A stretch of 8,603 bases of DNA from RGIG464 sp045643185 (GCA_045643185.1 JAZUKH010000041.1:1-8603); one strand, 5' to 3'; positions 1-7,350 are shown, numbered from the stretch's first letter. The notes: a model not told the origin generated them from the letters alone. Program-made: numbers and translations.

Positions 1-111
1 TTGCCTTCGGCTTCGCTACGGCTGAGATGCTGTGGTTATTTACAAGGATAATCGACTAAACTGTTCCTAAACCGGTGCTTGCATAACCGTGACTGTCTAA
101 GCCGAAGGCAA
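1..111. repeat. Inverted-repeat pair, 13 bp perfect arms
   Basis: TTGCCTTCGGCTT at 1-13 is matched exactly by its reverse complement AAGCCGAAGGCAA at 99-111, with 85 bp between the arms. The pair lies downstream of the minus-strand gene that ends at 156. Because the left arm starts at base 1, any longer arm or target-site duplication cannot be seen. It could be the ends of a small non-coding mobile-type element, or simply two inverted copies of a short extragenic repeat. No open reading frame of note lies between the arms. Confidence 0.5.
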
Positions 112-124
112 GACAGGCACGGTT
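85..124 (-). terminator. Stem-loop downstream of DUF3137-like gene
   Basis: Bases 85-98 pair with 111-124 in a 14-position stem with a single A/G mismatch, closing a 12-base loop (99-110). Read on the minus strand it begins about 30 bases after the stop codon at 156, a reasonable place for a 3'-end hairpin. No U-tract follows on that strand, so it is not a classical intrinsic terminator. It may instead stabilise the mRNA end or be part of the extragenic repeat. The loop and closing base overlap the right arm of the 13-bp inverted repeat, so the two structures are mutually exclusive. Confidence 0.4.
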
Positions 125-155
125 GACTGTGTGGAAGAGGAACCCCAGAGCACGC

Positions 156-1424
156 TTAATAAGTTGTCTTAATGAAGTTAAAATGACTGAGGCAGTTTGT
201 GATCTGAACAAAACTGACGATATCACTGGCCAATTGACGTGCAAGTCCGTTATGCTCGGATTTTGTCATGAGCTCGTTTTCGAAATCGAAATGATAGCGA
301 TCGGTACAGAATGCAAAGATGAGCAGGTCGTTGATGAGATAAACTGTCCATGAGTTCGGTGTGAGCGTTTTGAGTAGATTTAGATAAGTTCTGAAATTAT
401 CCTGATCATAATCTGGAATGGCACGCATGAGTTCATCAAAGTGGGTCGACTCTGTGAACGCATTGTAGAAATTCTTGTGGTATGTGTCACTGACAAATTG
501 TTGAGACGACGCGTTGTAATGAAGAATAATGGGCTTTTGAATATTATCTTTTAGAGGAAGAATAATGATCTGTCCCTTAAAGTCACTCGGCGCGTGATCT
601 GTGGATGTGTGGACATTACAGGCGAAGAATGTCTTGTTGTTGATCTCTGCCAAGATATATTCTGGACAATTGACAAATTTAAAAGGATATTCGTTAGCGA
701 CTGATCCATCTTTACCGAGTCGGAGTATTTGAAAGAGTTTTTCATATAAATTGCCCGAACTGATAAGCTCGGGTTGTTTAAACGATTCAAAACACAATGG
801 CGGATCAGTTTTTTGTGTCTGAGTTATTTTGGTGTCTTTCTCGGTCTGCGTCAAGTCACGTACAACGTTGTTATCATTGACTTGTTGTTTTAGGCAATCT
901 TTGGCAGCATTTGTGACCTGCGTTGAAAAAAAAACATTTTTATCATCTTTTTTTAAGATGGTCATATATTGAGAAATGGTGTTTGTAACATAGTCGTTTT
1001 TGAAAGCATCGGCCAGTTTCGTATTTCTAAGTCCGCCCATCACCAAGCCAACGGTCAAGGCCGCGACGCCCAGAAAGAAGACCATTCCAATATATCCCGC
1101 AGAGTTCCAAATGATGTCGACGGCTGAATCAGAGTCTTTTGCTTCAACGAAGCAAATGATGGCAATGATCAGGATAGCTGCGCCAACGCCTGCGAGCGCC
1201 GATTGGATCGCAACCGCTTTGATGCTTTTGGATTTGGTGGTTGCCTGGATATAAGATTCTGATAGCTGGATCTGTGGTTCAAGTTCCTCAATGGTGATAG
1301 GAATCAGAGCGGTTGTTCCGTCATCGTTATAAGTGTTGAAGTCTTGAAGGAGTGCCGCATCAACTTCGTCGTATGCCGGACCGTTGTTTTCAACGATACT
1401 CGCGTATTCAGGAATTTCGCTCAT
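156..1424 (-). CDS. Two-helix membrane protein, DUF3137-like
   Basis: This is a 422-aa protein of unknown molecular function. The ATG at 1424-1422 is preceded by GAGG (1435-1432) with a 7-base spacer, which supports this start. Residues 1-65 are acidic and hydrophilic. Two hydrophobic segments follow, at about 70-93 and 107-131, separated by a short acidic loop. The remaining ~290 residues are soluble. No signal peptide is present, so both termini are probably cytoplasmic. The C-terminal part resembles the DUF3137 family in order of elements. A beta-rich segment at about 245-290 has the pattern FFACNVHTS followed by FKGQIIILP. Next comes an F-x-x-x-F-T-E segment near 319-330, then a 'LTPNSW...NDLLIFAF' strand pair around 354-373 resembling the family's 'LTP...NGKLYIAI' end. 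This match is from memory of the family pattern, without an alignment. Codons are more A/T-rich than in the divergent operon. It is transcribed away from the 1666 operon and shares its upstream region. No operon partner is visible. Confidence 0.85.
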   Translation of the reverse strand: MSEIPEYASIVENNGPAYDEVDAALLQDFNTYNDDGTTALIPITIEELEPQIQLSESYIQATTKSKSIKAVAIQSALAGVGAAILIIAIICFVEAKDSDSAVDIIWNSAGYIGMVFFLGVAALTVGLVMGGLRNTKLADAFKNDYVTNTISQYMTILKKDDKNVFFSTQVTNAAKDCLKQQVNDNNVVRDLTQTEKDTKITQTQKTDPPLCFESFKQPELISSGNLYEKLFQILRLGKDGSVANEYPFKFVNCPEYILAEINNKTFFACNVHTSTDHAPSDFKGQIIILPLKDNIQKPIILHYNASSQQFVSDTYHKNFYNAFTESTHFDELMRAIPDYDQDNFRTYLNLLKTLTPNSWTVYLINDLLIFAFCTDRYHFDFENELMTKSEHNGLARQLASDIVSFVQITNCLSHFNFIKTTY

Positions 1425-1487
1425 GGATAAGCCTCGTCATCAGTCATGAAAGTTTGTCTTGTGGGAAAGTTTGATCATGGTTGCGAC

Positions 1488-1551
1488 GGCGTATTGGCGA
1501 AGCCGATAGCCGGCGCGCGTCTGGCGTATTGGCGAAGCCAATAGCCAGCGC
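1488..1551. repeat. Two tandem 29-bp hairpin repeats
   Basis: Copy 1 (1488-1516) and copy 2 (1523-1551) are direct repeats differing at two positions, 1505/1540 and 1512/1547 (G in copy 1, A in copy 2), with a 6-base spacer. Each is palindromic. In copy 2, TATTGGC and GCCAATA pair perfectly around a GAA loop, and flanking GGC/GCC extends the stem past one bulged G. Copy 1 forms the same hairpin with a weaker pair. The arrangement is that of a REP/BIME-type extragenic palindrome pair. Its position between divergent genes could also affect promoter or mRNA-leader function. Confidence 0.75.
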
Positions 1552-1654
1552 CATTTTATTAGAAAAAGTGGAAAGAAGCACGCTTATCTTTGATTTTTTA
1601 GTAAAAATTGAGGAATATTGAGGATTTGTGGTCTGGATTGTCTAGGCCTATTTT

Positions 1655-1660
1655 GGAGGA
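1655..1660 (+). promoter_or_regulatory. Ribosome binding site fixing the start at 1666
   Basis: GGAGGA lies five bases before the ATG at 1666. It makes that ATG the start in preference to the in-frame TTG at 1618, which would add 16 residues unrelated to the rest of the protein and has no comparable site. Confidence 0.85.
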
Positions 1661-1665
1661 TTTTG

Positions 1666-4600
1666 ATGGCGGAATCGAAGGCGAAATATCGGGTTCAGAC
1701 GGCGAATTTTGTCGTAGAGCTTGAGAGTGATGAGGAGTTGGTTCAGCTTGCGCGTGTCGAAACGATTCAGAAGGACACGCTTGTAAAGATGCTCCCAAAC
1801 GGGTCGTATGTTCCGGCGAGGAATCTTCCCATTTTGAAAGAAGTGTGGGGTCTTGTTCCGAAATTGAGCTCGCCGCCGCTGTCGAGTCCTGAAGGTGCAG
1901 GGACGGGTATTTTTAAGGCGACGAGTGTGCCGCCGATCCCTTCAAAGGGCGGCTTGTCCATTTCTTCCATGACGCGGCCGAATGCGCAGAACGTGGGCAT
2001 GATCCCACCGCCTGCGCCCGTTGCGCCGCCAGCGCCGATCATGCCGCCAAGACTCGAAACCGTCGTGGATTTCATGCCTCGCGGCGAACAGATCGATGCC
2101 CCCACGCCGACCATCGAAGACGCTTTTTCGCCGGTCGATGTGATGTTGAATGAACGCGCTGAACGCGAAGCGGCGGATGTGGCGATCGACAGAAAAGATG
2201 CCGACAAAGCGATCTATAGTCTGATCCATCATGAGTCCATCGTGGAGGATGTCAGCGCGCTTGCCGAGGCTGAGGAAGAGGATGTCGTGCTGTCGTCGCT
2301 GTCTCGCGAGATCGATGTCGTGGATGCCTTCCGCGATATGGTGGATGCGCCGTCTGTCAATATCGCGCGTGATGACATCTTTGACAGCCTCGATATGATG
2401 AGCTGTGACATGATGGCGCTTAAGGAAGCGGATGCGCTGGTCGAAAAGAGTGGGGAGACCCATATCCTCAACGGCGATGTGGTCGAAAATGGACGCTCGG
2501 ATACGTCTGTCACTGGGGAGGCTGCCTTCGTGGCACCGTCGACGAGTGAAGATGACGAAAAATTGGCCGAAGCAGAAGTTCACGCGGCCAGTACGACGGC
2601 GTTTCCGTTCACGTCCAAACGGGATGAGCCTGAAGAAGATACAAGTTCGACGACGGAATGGAGCGACTCCGAGGTTTGCCTGCATGAAGAAACGGTCGTG
2701 ACGCGTCCAAACCGCGATGACTCGAATATACGCGCGCTGAATGACATTCAGGCACAGCGAAACCTTTCGCAGATCGAGATCGATGTGAGCGATTTAGAAG
2801 AAGAGCAGACCATCAATCCTGTGAGCGAAGAGGCGTTGACGCACGATATGTCAGCGAAGGCCGAGGAGATCCGCCAGTGGACGAAGGCGCATGTTGAAAA
2901 GGCACAAAGCCTGACGGCGTCAGATTTGGCATCCCAGGTGGCGTCTCAGACGGCGTTTGCTCGCCACAACGGCCCGTTGGATTACCTGGCGACGAGTGAT
3001 GTCGCGGTCGTGTCTTCTGAAAATGCGCAGACGAATGCCGTTCTTTTGAACCATGTGATCGAGCGCGCGCAGACCAAGCCGGTCATGCAGAAAGACGTCG
3101 AGCGCGTCATTGAGGAAGATAAAACGTGTGACCGTCGTTCGATCAACGAGTCGGACATACGGGCTGCGGCGCAGCATGTTGGTCAGACAGCCGCAGGCGC
3201 GGCTTCATGCGACGCGGGTGGCGGTGTCTTCGACGTGGCAAGCCAGACGGCATCCGCTTCGGACTGGCGTCCGGTTGACCCGAACGTCGCCAATGCGGCG
3301 CGTCTGAGTGCCTATCAAAAACAAAACCAGGCGCCGGCTGACGAATTGGAAGTGTTGTCGCCGTCGTCGATATTGCCGATCATCGATTCAAAGTCTGAAA
3401 CGCTTGAACAAACGCCCGAACAAACGCCTGAAACCGCGAGCGTGAGTGCGTCTCACCCGTCCAAAGCCGCCAGAACCTGGTCGCCGCACGACCTAGAAGC
3501 TGCCAGAGCAGCCGTGGATGCAGCTCAAAAGGATCCGGAATATCATAATTCCCAGATCATTCAGAACTTGTCGTCGATTCTGGATGCCATTGTGAAATCG
3601 CAGACAGAAGAAGCCGTCGCAGATCAGAGTGCCGAAACCAGCCAAGCCGCGTCTGGCGCCGCAGCGATGCCCATCGCGAGTCTGTTTAACGAAGAAGATG
3701 ACGCTCAGGGACGTCGCCCGTCGCGCGAGGTCTCACGCTATTCCGTGTCACATACGACTTGTCCCGGTGCGCGCGCGCCGCTGTCGGAAGACGAAAAATC
3801 CAAGTTGCGCAACAAAAAGAGCATTCTTTTGGATCCCGACGATATCGATGACAGCCCGTCTGAACAATTCATGATCCATAGTCGTGAAGACTTTGATGCC
3901 ATGATGCGCAGCGCCAGTTTTGATGATGTGCGCCGGTCTTCGCGCCGTGATCATCGATGCGACCTCGTTGACGACGAAGAGGTTTCGATGTCCGAAAAAC
4001 TTCGGATCAGAAAACATCGTGATCTGGTCAAAATGATCGAAAAAGGTGAAATGCCGGATGATGAGCCTTCGAGACCCTCGAAAAGCGGCCGCATCAGTGT
4101 GAGTGGCGTTCAGGCCGCGCCCACGGGCGAGTTGCGCGCTCTTTTTGAAAAAGAGAACGAGCTGAATATCTATCTCGAAAATGAGATCCAAGAGGGCGAA
4201 CGGGAGAGTTCTCAGGCAGTCAAAGATGAAGAAAAACCTCGAAAACGCATGTCGAAAGCCCATCGATCGTCGCATCAGCTGCCTGGCGTCTCCAAAAAAA
4301 GTGAATCTGCCAGGTTGAAAGAGAACGCACGGAGTGTCGATACGCAGGTTGGCGTCGTTGGTGCTTCGGGCGACAATACGGAAGTTCATTTCAACAAAAT
4401 GTTGCGCGATGGCGAAAAACTCGTTGCGCGCTTCGGCTCGCTCATGTTGACCAACCGCCGACTTTGGGTCGTCGAAAAGTCCAAGCATGGTCTCAAAAAC
4501 TTCGAGTCCTATGACTTGAAATGCGTTCAGTGGTCGGCACTTCGTGATGAGTCTCACTGGCAATACATGCTGCTCGATATTCTGGCCGTCGTCGTGACGG

Positions 4601-4836
4601 GCGTCGTCGCCTACTTCATGCGCGAAACGCTGCTTTATGCGCTTTTGATATACTTTGTTCTGATGTTCCCGGTTTGCTGGTTCATTTCGTTTAAAACCAC
4701 GTTGATGGTCGGTGCCGGTAGCGTCATCGTTCGTGCACGCGAGCGCGTGACCAAGAAAAATCACGCTCAGGCTGCGAAATTCCTTGAGCGCTTGGATCGG
4801 GAACGTGCCCGATATAAAAAAGGACGTTCGTCATGA
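1666..4836 (+). CDS. 1056-aa disordered acidic protein with C-terminal PH-like domain and two TM helices
   Basis: I do not recognise a named family for the full-length protein. Residues ~8-62 form a compact N-terminal segment with 'DTLVKMLPNGSYVPARNLP', reminiscent of the GYF_2/DUF4339 fold ('L...G.I..DTLV....G.WVPA') but without its usual tryptophans. A proline-rich stretch follows (~113-129, repeated PP/AP). Then come roughly 750 residues that are Asp/Glu/Ser/Ala-rich, low in aromatics and probably disordered, including EQTPEQTPET at 581-590 and two VASQTA motifs (425-430, 524-529). Residues ~908-1056 look folded. 'DGEKLVARFGSLMLTNRRLWV' elements, with LTNRRLW at 928-934, are typical of bacterial PH-like (bPH) domains. 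Two hydrophobic helices follow (~968-985 and 988-1009). A last strand, 'TLMVGAGSVIVRARE', leads into a basic amphipathic tail (~1030-1056). There is no signal peptide, so the long N-terminal region should be cytoplasmic, anchored at the inner membrane by the C-terminal hairpin. First gene of the operon. A scaffold or adaptor role is plausible but is inference only. Confidence 0.9.
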   Translation: MAESKAKYRVQTANFVVELESDEELVQLARVETIQKDTLVKMLPNGSYVPARNLPILKEVWGLVPKLSSPPLSSPEGAGTGIFKATSVPPIPSKGGLSISSMTRPNAQNVGMIPPPAPVAPPAPIMPPRLETVVDFMPRGEQIDAPTPTIEDAFSPVDVMLNERAEREAADVAIDRKDADKAIYSLIHHESIVEDVSALAEAEEEDVVLSSLSREIDVVDAFRDMVDAPSVNIARDDIFDSLDMMSCDMMALKEADALVEKSGETHILNGDVVENGRSDTSVTGEAAFVAPSTSEDDEKLAEAEVHAASTTAFPFTSKRDEPEEDTSSTTEWSDSEVCLHEETVVTRPNRDDSNIRALNDIQAQRNLSQIEIDVSDLEEEQTINPVSEEALTHDMSAKAEEIRQWTKAHVEKAQSLTASDLASQVASQTAFARHNGPLDYLATSDVAVVSSENAQTNAVLLNHVIERAQTKPVMQKDVERVIEEDKTCDRRSINESDIRAAAQHVGQTAAGAASCDAGGGVFDVASQTASASDWRPVDPNVANAARLSAYQKQNQAPADELEVLSPSSILPIIDSKSETLEQTPEQTPETASVSASHPSKAARTWSPHDLEAARAAVDAAQKDPEYHNSQIIQNLSSILDAIVKSQTEEAVADQSAETSQAASGAAAMPIASLFNEEDDAQGRRPSREVSRYSVSHTTCPGARAPLSEDEKSKLRNKKSILLDPDDIDDSPSEQFMIHSREDFDAMMRSASFDDVRRSSRRDHRCDLVDDEEVSMSEKLRIRKHRDLVKMIEKGEMPDDEPSRPSKSGRISVSGVQAAPTGELRALFEKENELNIYLENEIQEGERESSQAVKDEEKPRKRMSKAHRSSHQLPGVSKKSESARLKENARSVDTQVGVVGASGDNTEVHFNKMLRDGEKLVARFGSLMLTNRRLWVVEKSKHGLKNFESYDLKCVQWSALRDESHWQYMLLDILAVVVTGVVAYFMRETLLYALLIYFVLMFPVCWFISFKTTLMVGAGSVIVRARERVTKKNHAQAAKFLERLDRERARYKKGRSS

Positions 4837-5438
4837 GTATTTATCAAATGACCCAGCCGGTCTTGGATCGCGATTTCCACTGGCTGTTTGATGCGGTGGC
4901 CGATGCCATCGATGCGATCGTTGAACCGCTCGGTACGGGCAAGATCTCTTTACCGGCCATTCCTCGGCGCATGGGCGTTTATGTCGTGCCTTATACCTTT
5001 GCGGGACGTATTCAGCTTATGTTAGACTACGCCTGCGAAAAGCAGAGTCTCAGTCGGGATTATGTTTTAGAAACAAGCGCTTCCCTTTGTAAGATGCTGA
5101 CATTGAATGTCACGTCTTTTCTAGAAGGTGACGTTCTCGAAGAAGATGATGATGATGATTCCGTCGTCGAGGTGAAAAATAGTGAAGAAGCGATACTCGC
5201 CCGCTTTATTGATCACCCGATCATTCAGGTCGTTCTCGCGGCACGCGGGCGACTTGCCATCATCGAAAAAAGACATCTCACGGCGTTGGAATTTAAAGCC
5301 CTGACCGGCCTTTCCGCGACGCGAGCTAAAAGTGTGGGAATACAGGCCATAAATCGGCCTGATGGTGTTATCGAATACGATTCGGCAGACGTCGTTCGTG
5401 TTCTCAAAAATGTCGATTCATCCAGTAGTGATGAATAA
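4833..5438 (+). CDS. 201-aa protein with HTH-like C-terminus, function unknown
   Basis: The ATG overlaps the previous stop codon (ATGA), and AAGGA at 4820-4824 gives an 8-base spacer. No signal peptide or membrane segment is evident, so it is probably cytoplasmic. Residues 1-98 are a mixed helical region with no recognised family. Residues 103-109 (EEDDDDD) form an acidic linker. Residues ~118-193 look like a second domain. There, 'LTALEFKALTGLSATRAKSV' (149-168) has the spacing of a helix-turn-helix, with Ala/Leu-Thr-Gly-Leu-Ser at the turn. It is followed by 'GVIEYDSADVVRVLK' (178-192), which resembles the wing and closing helix of MerR/excisionase-like small DNA-binding domains. The tail is Ser/Asp-rich. 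It could be a DNA-binding regulator of the operon or a partner of the 1056-aa protein. The DNA-binding call is tentative, since several key positions are not strongly conserved and a protein-interaction role is equally possible. Confidence 0.88.
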   Translation: MSIYQMTQPVLDRDFHWLFDAVADAIDAIVEPLGTGKISLPAIPRRMGVYVVPYTFAGRIQLMLDYACEKQSLSRDYVLETSASLCKMLTLNVTSFLEGDVLEEDDDDDSVVEVKNSEEAILARFIDHPIIQVVLAARGRLAIIEKRHLTALEFKALTGLSATRAKSVGIQAINRPDGVIEYDSADVVRVLKNVDSSSSDE

Positions 5439-5446
5439 TTCAATTT

Positions 5447-5451
5447 GGAGG
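5447..5451 (+). promoter_or_regulatory. Ribosome binding site for the 564-aa lipoprotein gene
   Basis: GGAGG sits five bases before the ATG at 5457 and eleven before the in-frame ATG at 5463. It favours 5457 as start and rules out the in-frame TTG at 5445, which lies immediately upstream of the site and overlaps it. Confidence 0.75.
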
Positions 5452-5456
5452 AAAAA

Positions 5457-7151
5457 ATGATTATGAATTTCAAAAAATCTGTCGTTGCAGCCGCCGCTGT
5501 GTGCATGCTTTTTACGGTGGGCGCCTGTAAAAAAAGCGCTGAAAACACGGAAGCAAGTGCGCCTGCTGCTCTGGCTGCGGCTGCTAACTGGAACAAAGCG
5601 GATGTCAATGGTCTGTTGAACTACATTCCGGCTGAATCGTCCGTTGTTTACGCCTCGACGCGTAACTTCGATATCAATAGCCCGGAATTGAAAATCTTAT
5701 TGGATGCTTCTCTCAAGATGATCGATAAATCGATGAAAATGATCGACGACCAGATCGCCCAAGCTGGCGATAATGCTGAGATGCTCAATGCCTTGAAAGC
5801 TTCCAAGGCTCAGATGGAAGAGTCCGTCGCCCTCGTCAAAGATTACAAAAACGTCGCACCGCAATGGGGGCTCGATGTGGATGGTCGCACTGAGGAAGTC
5901 GTATATGTTAATGATGGTGAGATCGTGATGCACATGAGCGTTGTCGATTCCAAGAAATTCGAATCGAAGATCAACGCTATCATCGATGCCGTTAAAGTGG
6001 CTGACGAATCCTTCAAGATCGAACGTAAGACGATCGGTGAAGGCGATAACGCTTGGACGGTCATTTCCATCCCTGATATGACTGATGCAGGCAAGGCGCC
6101 TCTGGCCATCGCCGTTCACTACGGCAAAACCCTCGTTTCTGCGGCTGTCGCCACGCCCGATGTTACGGTCGACGAACTCGCCAAAGTTCTTAAACCCGCT
6201 GATAAAGCCATCACCAAGGATGCGCTCGGCAAAATTGAGGATGATATGTTGGCCGCCGGCTATATTGACAACATCCGCGTCCTTAATCTCCTCGTTTCCG
6301 AAGATTTCAAACCGGTGATCGAGAATGCGTTCGATACCAAATTGGAAGATGTCTGCATCAACGATGTCAAAGATATCCTCACGGCGATGCCCCGTACGAA
6401 TATGAGCTATCGTCTGCTCAAAGACGGTTCGGTGTCCATGGATTCCACCCTCGTTTTGGCCGACAAAGCCGAAGCTGCCAAGCTCGCTGGTCTCCATGCC
6501 CCCAGCATGGATGTGATGAACGCCAAATCCCTTGCTGGCCTCAAATTGAACCTCAACCTCGATAAAACGCTCACCTACATCGTCGATCTCAGCGCCAAAC
6601 TCGGTGCCAAGAACTATCAGTGCGGTGCCATTTCCGAAATGACCCAGTCCATCAAGGAACTCACCGAACTCGCGACGCCCGAGATCCGCTCGATGATCGC
6701 TGGTGTTTCGGGTATCAACCTCGCCGTCAATGATTTCGTCGTGGACGAAAAGAAAATTGATGCCGTCATCGACATCACCGGTTCTGCCATTGGCACGACG
6801 GTTCCCGGCCTGCTTGAGATCGCCAAGGCTGCCAGCCCCGAGCTCGCTGCGATGATCAACCTCAAGAAGGATGAAGCCACCAGCATTGATCTTACGGCAC
6901 TCGTCAATATGCCGCTTGTCGTTAACGCCATCTACACCGACACGGACCTCGTCCTTGCGACGGCTCAGAATGACGTTACGGCCATCAGCAAAAATGCCAA
7001 ATCCGATCGCAAAAACTTCATGGAATTGGCCGTTTCTATGGCGCTCGCGAAACTTGCGGACCCCAACATGGATCTTGGCGATATGAACTATACCATCACG
7101 CTTGGCTCCAATGATGAAGGTATCGCGTCTTCCGTGATCATGAAATTCTAA
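5457..7151 (+). CDS. 564-aa predicted lipoprotein, function unknown
   Basis: The N-terminus MIMNFKKSVVAAAAVCML continues into TVGAC. This is a short basic n-region, a hydrophobic core and a lipobox-like end, predicting cleavage before Cys24 and lipid anchoring in the envelope. A Lys/Ala/Ser linker follows. From about residue 45, 'LLNYIPAESSVVYASTRNFD' resembles the 'YVPADTP.V.A' opening of large uncharacterised periplasmic proteins such as DUF3352-type families. I cannot place it more precisely. The body is Ala/Asp/Leu/Lys-rich, with alternating strands and helices and no catalytic motif I recognise. Only two cysteines remain in the mature chain after Cys24, C300 and C389, which could form a disulfide. 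The codon choice is more G/C-ending than in the flanking minus-strand genes, consistent with an indigenous, well-expressed gene. It is last in the operon, 18 bases after the 201-aa gene, and is followed by a strong terminator. The start could also be the ATG at 5463, two codons later, with the same mature product. Confidence 0.92.
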   Translation: MIMNFKKSVVAAAAVCMLFTVGACKKSAENTEASAPAALAAAANWNKADVNGLLNYIPAESSVVYASTRNFDINSPELKILLDASLKMIDKSMKMIDDQIAQAGDNAEMLNALKASKAQMEESVALVKDYKNVAPQWGLDVDGRTEEVVYVNDGEIVMHMSVVDSKKFESKINAIIDAVKVADESFKIERKTIGEGDNAWTVISIPDMTDAGKAPLAIAVHYGKTLVSAAVATPDVTVDELAKVLKPADKAITKDALGKIEDDMLAAGYIDNIRVLNLLVSEDFKPVIENAFDTKLEDVCINDVKDILTAMPRTNMSYRLLKDGSVSMDSTLVLADKAEAAKLAGLHAPSMDVMNAKSLAGLKLNLNLDKTLTYIVDLSAKLGAKNYQCGAISEMTQSIKELTELATPEIRSMIAGVSGINLAVNDFVVDEKKIDAVIDITGSAIGTTVPGLLEIAKAASPELAAMINLKKDEATSIDLTALVNMPLVVNAIYTDTDLVLATAQNDVTAISKNAKSDRKNFMELAVSMALAKLADPNMDLGDMNYTITLGSNDEGIASSVIMKF

Positions 7152-7171
7152 TTTCTGATTCCATTCAGACG

Positions 7172-7206
7172 AAAAAAGGACGGATCCAACAGATTCGTCC
7201 TTTTTT
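7172..7206. terminator. Rho-independent terminator, probably bidirectional
   Basis: Bases 7172-7186 pair with 7192-7206 as a 15-bp stem (A6, GGACGGATC, with one G-U pair) around a CAACA loop, 20 bases after the stop codon of the lipoprotein gene. Six T residues close the stem and a second T-run (7211-7218) follows. On the minus strand the stem also ends in six T residues. It could therefore also stop transcripts from the converging gene at 7441-8580, although the other palindromes lie between. Confidence 0.92.
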
Positions 7207-7219
7207 AATTTTTTTTTTG

Positions 7220-7237
7220 AGGGGGAAGTCTCCCCCT
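7220..7237. repeat. Small perfect hairpin (7-bp stem)
   Basis: AGGGGGA (7220-7226) pairs with TCCCCCT (7231-7237) around an AGTC loop, directly after the T-run of the terminator. There is no T-tract after it on either strand, so it is not an independent intrinsic terminator. It may be the outer edge of the adjoining palindromic repeat. Confidence 0.6.
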
Positions 7238-7239
7238 AC

Positions 7240-7307
7240 GCGGCTATTTCGTATTTCTGCAGAGACGTGTGGAACACGCGTCTCTACAGAAATACGAAAT
7301 ACGCCGC
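7240..7307. repeat. Long palindrome, ~28-bp arms
   Basis: Bases 7245-7267 are matched by the reverse complement at 7279-7301, 23 positions with one mismatch. The stem extends outward through GCGGC (7240-7244) and GCCGC (7303-7307) past one bulged C. The loop contains a further short pairing, CGTGT (7266-7270) with ACACG (7274-7278). The core GAGACG...CGTCTC is a style of extragenic palindrome found in many bacterial genomes. It lies between convergent genes and encodes nothing recognisable. Confidence 0.85.
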
Positions 7308-7350
7308 TACCCCTTCGTCTGACCGAGCCTTTTGCTCCGTCGAATGCGAG

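Larger units (their letters stand above)
1425..1665. other. Divergent intergenic region
   Basis: This 241-bp stretch separates the minus-strand gene starting at 1424 from the plus-strand operon starting at 1666, so promoters for both should lie here. I could not identify a convincing sigma-70 -35/-10 pair for either direction. TTGATT at 1590-1595 is a possible -35 for the operon, but the -10 region near 1613-1618 is poor. The only clear structure is the pair of 29-bp hairpin repeats at 1488-1551. The final 75 bases are A/T-rich, as expected for a promoter and leader. Confidence 0.6.
1666..7151 (+). other. Three-gene operon
   Basis: Genes at 1666-4836, 4833-5438 and 5457-7151 run in the same direction. 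The first junction is an ATGA overlap and the second an 18-base gap holding only a ribosome binding site. No promoter or terminator is visible inside, and a strong terminator follows at 7172-7206. Co-transcription is therefore very likely, and translation of the second gene is probably coupled to the first. Confidence 0.85.

Noticed and set aside
1488..1551. CRISPR-like repeat pair
   Set aside because: Only two copies with a 6-base spacer, and no cas genes nearby. The hairpin-repeat explanation fits better.
1618..1665. Upstream TTG start for the 1056-aa protein
   Set aside because: GGAGGA at 1655-1660 is ideally placed for the ATG at 1666, and the extra 16 residues do not resemble the rest.
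1942..2685. 247-aa open frame on the minus strand
   Set aside because: Antisense to the 1056-aa gene, extremely Arg/His-rich and without domain features.
3748..4764. 338-aa open frame on the minus strand
   Set aside because: It lies entirely inside the 1056-aa gene. Its His/Phe/Arg-rich composition is typical of an antisense shadow, and no domain is recognisable.
5697..6497. 266-aa open frame on the minus strand
   Set aside because: Antisense to the lipoprotein gene, with composition mirroring its Asp/Ile codons. No start-site support.
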